Position numbers and translations under genes: made by a program. 64,000 bases of DNA, taken from assembly GCA_041550515.1 (NCBI GenBank), contig JBFEOQ010000002.1:1-64000 (forward strand), written 5' to 3'. Positions 58,939 through 64,000 of this stretch are shown piece by piece; position 1 is the stretch's first letter; each line of letters opens with the position of its first letter. This DNA comes from PFL35 sp041550515 (GTDB lineage: Archaea > Thermoplasmatota > E2 > DHVEG-1). A model generated the notes under the pieces. That model saw only the letters and a program-made list of their open reading frames with translations. It ran no database searches and had not been told where the DNA came from.

Positions 58939-59343
58939 TCACCTATATGATTTCTGTCTTTTTTTACGGGCACCACGGCCCAATTGTTTTTTTGGTTCTT
59001 TTCTTCTTGAGTCACTGACAAGTAGACTTCTATCATGATCAATATAAGTAATTTTTAAACTTGGATCGCCAGTGAACTCAACAATTCCTTTGGCAATAGC
59101 TGTTCTTGCAGCACTTGCTTGACCCATAAAGCCACCACCTTTTACAGTTACATCTATGTTAATTTTATCTATATGATTTTCTGCAATATTTATTGCTTCC
59201 ATTATTTTCCAACGAGCAATTTCAGGTTCATAGAGTTCAACGGGTACCCTATTAATTCTTACTAAGCCAGTCCCCTTCTGAATTGCTGCACGAGCAACTG
59301 CAGTTTTTCTTTTTCCTGATGTATTAACTACTTTTTTTACCAT
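58939..59343 (-). CDS. rps9: Ribosomal protein S9 (uS9)
   Basis: A 134-residue small-subunit head protein whose C-terminus reaches the P-site tRNA. It has TSGKRKTAVARAAIQKGTG, VKGGGFMGQASAARTAIAKGIV and the basic C-terminal GRGARKKRQKSYR tail. Its ATG lies one base after the L13 stop. RpoN follows seven bases later. Confidence 0.96.
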   Translation of the reverse strand: MVKKVVNTSGKRKTAVARAAIQKGTGLVRINRVPVELYEPEIARWKIMEAINIAENHIDKINIDVTVKGGGFMGQASAARTAIAKGIVEFTGDPSLKITYIDHDRSLLVSDSRRKEPKKQLGRGARKKRQKSYR

Positions 59344-59344
59344 A

Positions 59345-59758
59345 TTAAATCTTTGCTCCTAAAAATCTCGAAAGCTCTTCAACTGTTATATAATCAATGG
59401 GTTGTTTAATCGCTTCATTGATCCTTTCAAATTTTTGTCCTTCAAATTCTGCTGGGATGCCCATATAACATTTAAGACGTTTGAAAGATTTACGACCATG
59501 AGGTGTTTGATAAGGTATCATACCTCGAATTGTTCTTTTAACAATTTTATCAGGAGTTCTTGGGAAAAAAGGACCTTTTCTATAGGTTCCAAGCTCTCTT
59601 TTTTGTTTGTATATATTTTTTATTGAAGCTTTCTTGCCAGATATAATTGCTTTTTCGCTATTAATTACTGCAATTTCTTCTCCATTTAGAAGTCTTTTTG
59701 CAGTTTTTGTGCATAATCTTCCAAGTGTTGCACCTGTTGCATCAATTATAGCTATCAT
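59345..59758 (-). CDS. rpl13: Ribosomal protein L13 (uL13)
   Basis: A 137-residue large-subunit protein. It shows IIDATGATLGRLCTKTAKRLL, GPFFPRTPDKIVKRTIRGMIPYQTPHGRKSFKRLKCYMG and a short archaeal C-terminus. It lies between L18e and S9, in conserved archaeal order. Confidence 0.96.
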   Translation of the reverse strand: MIAIIDATGATLGRLCTKTAKRLLNGEEIAVINSEKAIISGKKASIKNIYKQKRELGTYRKGPFFPRTPDKIVKRTIRGMIPYQTPHGRKSFKRLKCYMGIPAEFEGQKFERINEAIKQPIDYITVEELSRFLGAKI

Positions 59759-59764
59759 ATATCT

Positions 59765-60130
59765 TCATCCTAATATTCTTATGTTTTTACCATCTGGGTT
59801 TGATTTCATAAGTTCCTCTATCGTCATTGTTTTACCACCTGCTTTTTTAATTTTTTCTGTTGCTTTTTCAGAAAATGACCAGGCTGCAATTGAAACTTTT
59901 TTAGTTAGCTCTCCAGTAGATAAAACTTTTCCAGGAACTAATGCAGTTTCTTTATCACTTATATATTTACTTATTCTATCAAGATTTACTTCTGCCCAAT
60001 TTTTTGAGGATTTTTCTAATCTTGAGGCGATATCTTTCCAAATTGATGAATCTTTTTCATTAGCTTGTTTTTTTAATTCATGAATTAGTAAGTTTAATGA
60101 AGGATTTGTTTTTAATCTTTTTTTTGACAT
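59765..60130 (-). CDS. rpl18e: Ribosomal protein L18e (eL18)
   Basis: A 121-residue archaeal/eukaryotic L18e (L15-like fold). It has KTNPSLNLLIHELKKQANE, VNLDRISKYI, LVPGKVLSTGELTKKVSIAAWSFSE, and ends MKSNPDGKNIRILG. It is the first gene of the L18e-L13-S9-rpoN operon, and a GGAGAAA site precedes the start. Confidence 0.95.
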   Translation of the reverse strand: MSKKRLKTNPSLNLLIHELKKQANEKDSSIWKDIASRLEKSSKNWAEVNLDRISKYISDKETALVPGKVLSTGELTKKVSIAAWSFSEKATEKIKKAGGKTMTIEELMKSNPDGKNIRILG

Positions 60131-60229
60131 AAGTTTTTCTCCAAGTAAGTGAAAACAAGTGAAAGGGGCTGGTATTTATAAGATTTGTGGGAGAAACAAT
60201 TAAAAACAAATTGTAAATAAAAACTTTAC

Positions 60230-60733
60230 ATGAAAAAATTAATATCTATTTGTGGAAGCGATGGTTGTGATGAAAATCTGTCTAATTATGCATTAGAAAT
60301 AGCAGAGAAAGTTGGTAAACTTGTTGCACAGAGAGGTGGTGTTATTGTTTGTGGAGGTCGTAAAGGTATTATGAAAGCTGCCTGTTTCGGAGCAAAAAAA
60401 GAAAGGGGTATTACTGTTGGTATAATGCCATATGAAATAAATGAAGCAAATGAATTTATTGACATTGCAATTCCCACGGGACTTGGTAACATTAGGAATT
60501 ATTTGGTATCAAGAACAGGTGATGTAACTATAGCAATTGGTGGACGTTGGGGTACACTTAATGAAATTTGTTTTAGAATGATATTAGAAAGACCTCTTAT
60601 ACTAATAAAAGGTACTGGCGGATGTGTTGATGAAATTATAAATGGAAATATTATGCAAGGAGTTGAATATAATTTTATAATTGCAGATTCCGCTGAGGAC
60701 GCTGTTAATAAAGCCTTTGAAATTATATCATAA
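60230..60733 (+). CDS. TIGR00725/LOG-like Rossmann-fold protein
   Basis: A 167-residue protein of the SLOG/lysine-decarboxylase-like (LOG) superfamily. VIVCGGRKGIMKAACFGAK is the nucleotide-binding glycine segment and IAIGGRWGTLNEICF is the relaxed PGGxGTxxE motif. Characterised LOG enzymes hydrolyse nucleoside monophosphates; the archaeal TIGR00725 branch is uncharacterised. It is divergent from the L18e operon. Confidence 0.8.
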   Translation: MKKLISICGSDGCDENLSNYALEIAEKVGKLVAQRGGVIVCGGRKGIMKAACFGAKKERGITVGIMPYEINEANEFIDIAIPTGLGNIRNYLVSRTGDVTIAIGGRWGTLNEICFRMILERPLILIKGTGGCVDEIINGNIMQGVEYNFIIADSAEDAVNKAFEIIS

Positions 60734-60778
60734 AATTAATAATGGATTTTTATATTTCACGAATTGGGTTTTAAAAAC

Positions 60779-61069
60779 ATGAGGGAATATAGGATTAAAA
60801 AAGGACATCATCCAAATATTGAGGATCTAATAAACAAATTCTTTGGAGCTAAAGGTGACATCTGTTCGGGAGTTAGATTTGAGGTAGATGGAATAGGTAA
60901 AATTGATATGAAACAAGAAAAAAATTTTTTAATTGTTGATATTGAACCACCAAAAACAGTCAGTGGAGATTATAACATTATTAAAAAATGGAATGAATTT
61001 CTTTTTAAAGCAACAGGTATGACCACAAAAGAAAGAAAAAAAGAATTTGGTAAAATTGAAAAAAAATAA
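60779..61069 (+). CDS. Conserved small protein, possibly DUF5611-like
   Basis: A 96-residue, mostly alpha/beta protein: MREYRIKKGHHPNIEDLINKFF at the start, an internal beta segment, and a charged C-terminal helix. The YRIKKGHHPN opening recalls the archaeal DUF5611 family, from memory and with low certainty. A TATA-like ttttatatt centred about 27 bases before the ATG at 60779 suggests a leaderless transcript; the longer frame from TTG at 60764 is less likely. Confidence 0.6.
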   Translation: MREYRIKKGHHPNIEDLINKFFGAKGDICSGVRFEVDGIGKIDMKQEKNFLIVDIEPPKTVSGDYNIIKKWNEFLFKATGMTTKERKKEFGKIEKK

Positions 61070-61073
61070 ATAT

Positions 61074-61733
61074 TTATTTTTTTACTTTTCCCCAATCTTT
61101 AATAAAATTTTTTATTCCCTTATCTGTTAATGAGTGTTCAACCATTTTTCTTATAACATTTGGAGGTATTGTTGCAATATCAGCACCTAGTCTTGCTGCG
61201 TTAATAACATGTATTGGATGACGAATACTTGCGACAATTAATTCTGTTTTTATATTATAGTTATAAAATATTTCTGTTATTTCTTCAATTATTTGCATTC
61301 CTTCTTGTCCAATATCATCGAGTCTACCAATAAAAGGACTTATATATGTAGCTCCTGCCTTTGCAGCTAATAGTGCTTGATTTGCAGAAAATATAAGAGT
61401 TACATTTGTTTTTATTTTTTCTTTTGAAAGTTTTTTTACTGCTTTTAATCCTTCTGTAGTCATTGGAATTTTTATTGCAACGTTTTTTTGGTATTTTTCT
61501 GGAACTTTTTTTACTAGTTTTTTTGCTTCTTTTAACATGTCTTCGGCGTTTTCACTTACTACTTCAAGGCTTATTGGTCCATCTACCAACTTAAATATTT
61601 CGTTAATTATTTCTATAAAGGATTTGCCTGTTTTTGCTATAAGTGTAGGGTTAGTTGTTACTCCATCTAATATCCCCCAACTTGCTATTTCTTTTATTTC
61701 ATCTAAATCTGCTGTATCGATAAATATCTTCAT
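61074..61733 (-). CDS. tal: Transaldolase / fructose-6-phosphate aldolase-type enzyme
   Basis: A 219-residue TIM-barrel Schiff-base aldolase of the small (TalC/MipB) transaldolase subfamily. KIFIDTADLDEIKEI, GVTTNPTLIAKTG, the active-site lysine in VAIKIPMTTEG and SPFIGRLDDIG are all present. GGAG about ten bases upstream supports the ATG at 61733; the frame is open further but lacks the family pattern. Transaldolase versus F6P aldolase activity cannot be decided by eye. Confidence 0.9.
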   Translation of the reverse strand: MKIFIDTADLDEIKEIASWGILDGVTTNPTLIAKTGKSFIEIINEIFKLVDGPISLEVVSENAEDMLKEAKKLVKKVPEKYQKNVAIKIPMTTEGLKAVKKLSKEKIKTNVTLIFSANQALLAAKAGATYISPFIGRLDDIGQEGMQIIEEITEIFYNYNIKTELIVASIRHPIHVINAARLGADIATIPPNVIRKMVEHSLTDKGIKNFIKDWGKVKK

Positions 61734-61860
61734 TATATATATCTCGCTCCAAATCAAGGTGTATCTTGTTTTTGTAAATAACTTTTTGGTTTTTTTATAT
61801 AGAATTCTTTTTCTTTTATTTTTAAAGGGTTCATATTTAGAAATATTTGAAAATATCAAA

Positions 61861-61884
61861 ATGTATATATATTCAAGTATACAT
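61861..61884. promoter_or_regulatory. 7-bp inverted repeat over the AbrB-gene promoter
   Basis: ATGTATA at 61861-61867 pairs with TATACAT at 61878-61884 around a ten-base spacer, and the left arm overlaps a TATA-like tatatat. AbrB/MazE-type proteins commonly repress their own promoters through such sites. Confidence 0.4.
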
Positions 61885-61909
61885 TCCTTTTCACTGTGGT
61901 GGATGGGAT

Positions 61910-62065
61910 ATGCCTCTAACAAGAAAAGCCCGAATTGTAGGTAGTAGTTTAGTGGTTACAATACCTAGTCAACTAGCAAAAGCTCATGATATTACCGATG
62001 GGGATGAAATTGAGATAATACCTACTGCAATTGGAGAATTTACAATTAGAAAACTAAAAAAATAA
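61910..62065 (+). CDS. AbrB/SpoVT-type DNA-binding protein
   Basis: A 51-residue swapped-hairpin DNA-binding domain: PLTRKARIVGSSLVVTIPSQLAKAHDITDGDEIEI is the family pattern, where the usual KxxxVGnSLgVtIPk becomes VGSSLVVTIPSQ. GGTGG before the ATG at 61910 favours this start over an upstream in-frame ATG. Related proteins act as antitoxins or as stand-alone regulators; no toxin gene is adjacent, so a regulator is more likely. Confidence 0.82.
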   Translation: MPLTRKARIVGSSLVVTIPSQLAKAHDITDGDEIEIIPTAIGEFTIRKLKK

Positions 62066-62128
62066 ATTTTATCTTGATTAAATTACTTATTAAACTTTTA
62101 ATCTATAATTGTACAAAAGATTAATGTC

Positions 62129-62800
62129 TTATAATCCAGATGCTAGGTCAAAAAGAACTTTTTCTTTGTTAGTAGCTTTTACAACACCACTTGCAAGAAG
62201 AACACCATCTGCTCCTAGAGTTATTGCTTTTGAAACATCACGACCATTTTTTACTCCTGCTCCACAAACTACTTTTACATTATTATTTATCTTTTTAACG
62301 GCTTCAACACTTTTACTAACAATCTCAGGATCAGCTAATGTAACAGATATGTCTCCACCAATTAATTCTGGTGGTTCTATAGCGATAAAATTGGGTGAAA
62401 ATGCTGCGATAGCTCTTGATGTTGCAACGTTGTTAGAACATACTATATGATCAAGTTTAAGTTCTTTTGCACGAGAAATACAAGTATCTACATCTGCAAT
62501 AGTAAGTCGGTGCTCACTGTGGTTTATTAATGTACCAGCTGCTCCTGCTGCTTTTACTGCTTCTGGAAGAGTCCAACCAGTATGACTGCCTGGTTTTATT
62601 GGATCTATATGTTCTGCAAAAACTGGAATTTGAATTTTTTCAACACAAAGAGATATATCTGTTGTTTGTACAGCTATTGCCATACTTGCACCAGTTTCTT
62701 TTGATACCTTCTCCATTATTTTAGCAATTTCAAGTACTTTGGTTGCTGTTGCTTCAGAATATGTTTTAACATTAAGCACAATTGTAGGTATTTTTAACAT
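62129..62800 (-). CDS. tpiA: Triosephosphate isomerase, archaeal type
   Basis: A 223-residue short archaeal TIM barrel. The substrate lysine is in IVLNVKTYSEA, catalytic histidine in LINHSEHRL and catalytic glutamate in IAIEPPELIGGDISV, with phosphate-binding GAGVKNGRDV and GADGVLLASGVV. About 220 residues is usual for archaea, compared with about 250 in bacteria. With GAPDH and PGK it covers three consecutive glycolytic steps in this window. Confidence 0.95.
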   Translation of the reverse strand: MLKIPTIVLNVKTYSEATATKVLEIAKIMEKVSKETGASMAIAVQTTDISLCVEKIQIPVFAEHIDPIKPGSHTGWTLPEAVKAAGAAGTLINHSEHRLTIADVDTCISRAKELKLDHIVCSNNVATSRAIAAFSPNFIAIEPPELIGGDISVTLADPEIVSKSVEAVKKINNNVKVVCGAGVKNGRDVSKAITLGADGVLLASGVVKATNKEKVLFDLASGL

Positions 62801-62874
62801 AATATTTTACCACACTATAAGCAGGGTAATCAATTATCTTTAATATATACTTCTGTATTCCCCATAGGAAAAAA

Positions 62875-63555
62875 ATGTTAGTTCAACTTCAATCAATATT
62901 GTTACTTGGAATTATTCCTGCCCTTATTTTTTTATTCCTAAGTTTAAAGGGATATGATGCTTTATATAAACAAAAAACTATTTTTTTAATATTAATTGTT
63001 GGAATTATAATCGGAGTTGTTGTTGCGGTAGTTAGAGCTTTTACTCAACCATTACCGTTTTCCTATTTGTTTATTATATTGTTTGCTTTTTTTGAGCAAT
63101 TAATTAAAACAATAATTCTGAATATTGGTCGTTTTCAAAGAAAAAAAGAAACAACAATTTATGGATTAACTCTTGGTTTAGGATTTGGTGCTTCATTTAC
63201 TCCTTTTTTAATACTTGCAGGTAGCATTGCAGAAGAACCTACTCTTTCGTTATATGGTTTGATATTAGTTGGAACAATTGGTTTTACATTATTTCATGCA
63301 TCTACTGCAGCATATATTGGTTATGGAATATACATTGGGCGATTAACTAAATATCTTATTACTGCAATAATTTTACAATTACCTTTTAATCTATTTTTCG
63401 ATCTTTCAAGATATACAAAAGATCCACTATTTGTGTACTCTCAATTTGCTTTATTAATATACGGTTTGATTTGCTATGTATATATAATAAAATATGTAAT
63501 GCCAAATATATTAAAAAATAAAAAACAAAGAAAAAGAAGTAAAAGAACGATTTAA
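62875..63555 (+). CDS. Polytopic membrane protein with PrsW-like features
   Basis: A 226-residue protein with about seven hydrophobic segments. FFEQLIKTIIL, GLGFGASFTPF and LFHASTAAYIGYG lie in the order of PrsW protease motifs (EExxK, FxxxE, HxxxD), but the second glutamate of each acidic motif and the final aspartate are missing. It may be a diverged, inactive relative. It is followed directly by another membrane protein gene. Confidence 0.6.
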   Translation: MLVQLQSILLLGIIPALIFLFLSLKGYDALYKQKTIFLILIVGIIIGVVVAVVRAFTQPLPFSYLFIILFAFFEQLIKTIILNIGRFQRKKETTIYGLTLGLGFGASFTPFLILAGSIAEEPTLSLYGLILVGTIGFTLFHASTAAYIGYGIYIGRLTKYLITAIILQLPFNLFFDLSRYTKDPLFVYSQFALLIYGLICYVYIIKYVMPNILKNKKQRKRSKRTI

Positions 63556-64000
63556 ATGGACTCAATTCAAAAAGATTTAATGAATTTAAAAAATGATCCT
63601 AAAGATAACATTGAAAAATATTCTGTATTTCCAATAATTGCAGGAATTTTATTAGTATTTACAGGTCTTATATCAATTATAGGATGGATTTTATTTATGA
63701 ATACAGATGTATCATTACTAGGAGATTTATTAAAACAAATTCAAGAAACAGTTCCATCGTATACTATTGAAGATTTAAAAAACTTCATCTCAGTTTGTTC
63801 ATCAATAGGAATTGTTGTTTCTATTTTCCCGATTCTAGGTGGTATATTATCAGCTAAAAAGAAACTATGGGGAATATCTTTAACAAGTTCAATATTTGGA
63901 TTTGTTGTTATCATTCCATTTTTTTTCTTATTATTTATTCCACTTATTTCAATGATTCTATTGATAGTCTCAAGAAGATATTTTAATAATATTCAAAACT
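63556..64000 (+). CDS. Membrane protein, partial (runs off the window)
   Basis: The frame opens at ATG 63556, immediately after the previous stop, and stays open for 148 codons to the window end. A charged N-terminus of about 22 residues precedes three hydrophobic segments (near residues 25-48, 86-104 and 113-140). No family is recognised. The abutting start suggests an operon with the PrsW-like gene. Confidence 0.7.
   Translation, partial: MDSIQKDLMNLKNDPKDNIEKYSVFPIIAGILLVFTGLISIIGWILFMNTDVSLLGDLLKQIQETVPSYTIEDLKNFISVCSSIGIVVSIFPILGGILSAKKKLWGISLTSSIFGFVVIIPFFFLLFIPLISMILLIVSRRYFNNIQN

Noticed and set aside
1..64000. CRISPR arrays, insertion sequences, transposases, integrases and rRNA genes
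   Set aside because: I saw no evenly spaced repeats, transposase or recombinase motifs, or rRNA sequence anywhere in the window.

Overview
This 64 kb window is archaeal chromosome, AT-rich and densely packed. The evidence is an archaeal-order ribosomal protein operon carrying S4e, L32e, L19e, aIF1 and the RNase P protein Rpp29; RpoK and RpoN; deoxyhypusine synthase; class I lysyl-tRNA synthetase; Sec61 beta; MBF1; and a tRNA-Trp whose intron is a box C/D guide RNA. Gene order (L29, aIF1, Rpp29, S17, L14, L24, S4e, L5) and the membrane-protein families point to a euryarchaeal lineage, most likely an uncultured Thermoplasmatota-like organism. That placement is an inference. Many genes use either GGTGA/GGAGG ribosome binding sites or a TATA box about 25 bases before a leaderless start.

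Layout. 1-1274: tail of an upstream gene, a KaiC-like ATPase and an isoprenylcysteine-methyltransferase-like membrane protein. 1275-14905: promoter and structured leader, then 22 ribosomal proteins plus aIF1 and Rpp29 (including a 51-residue S14), a small orphan protein, RpoK and S2. 14978-16882: TraB-family and site-2-protease-family membrane proteins. 16888-20492 (minus): three secreted, membrane-anchored Ig-like proteins. 20711-32159: PRC-barrel protein, PLP decarboxylase, MEMO protein, deoxyhypusine synthase, a minus-strand operon of coiled-coil protein, MBF1, Sua5, methionine aminopeptidase and a creatininase-family protein, then AlaRS and an overlooked Sec61 beta. 32262-38070: PRTase regulator, LysRS, tRNA methylthiotransferase, bacterial-type GAPDH and PGK.

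38128-45567 looks like a genomic island. It starts at an intact tRNA-Ala(CGC) and ends at a 12-bp copy of that tRNA's 3' end. It carries ArsR, an ArsP-like permease, Acr3, an arsenate reductase fused to a small thioredoxin, a thioredoxin-like lipoprotein, a TlpA-CcdA fusion, an archaeosortase-type surface protein, a zinc-finger/beta-helix protein and a secreted Cys-rich peptide. This is the strongest candidate for an unusual system: arsenic efflux with its own thiol-redox relay.

45731-55756 is central metabolism: cobalamin adenosyltransferase with both methylmalonyl-CoA mutase subunits and MeaB; thiolase, 3-hydroxybutyryl-CoA dehydrogenase and crotonase; a FAH-family hydrolase; and both halves of the glycine decarboxylase P protein. 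55986-64000 holds tRNA-Trp with its guide-RNA intron, a 32-residue eL41, a zinc-ribbon/histidine-kinase pair, tRNA-Arg(TCT), the L18e-L13-S9-RpoN operon, a transaldolase, an AbrB-type protein, triosephosphate isomerase and membrane proteins running off the end.

Four genes too short for ordinary gene calling were read directly from the sequence: S14 (9657-9812), RpoK (14040-14219), Sec61 beta (31986-32159) and eL41 (56139-56237). A fifth (22545-22703) is a small protein resembling the orphan at 13721.
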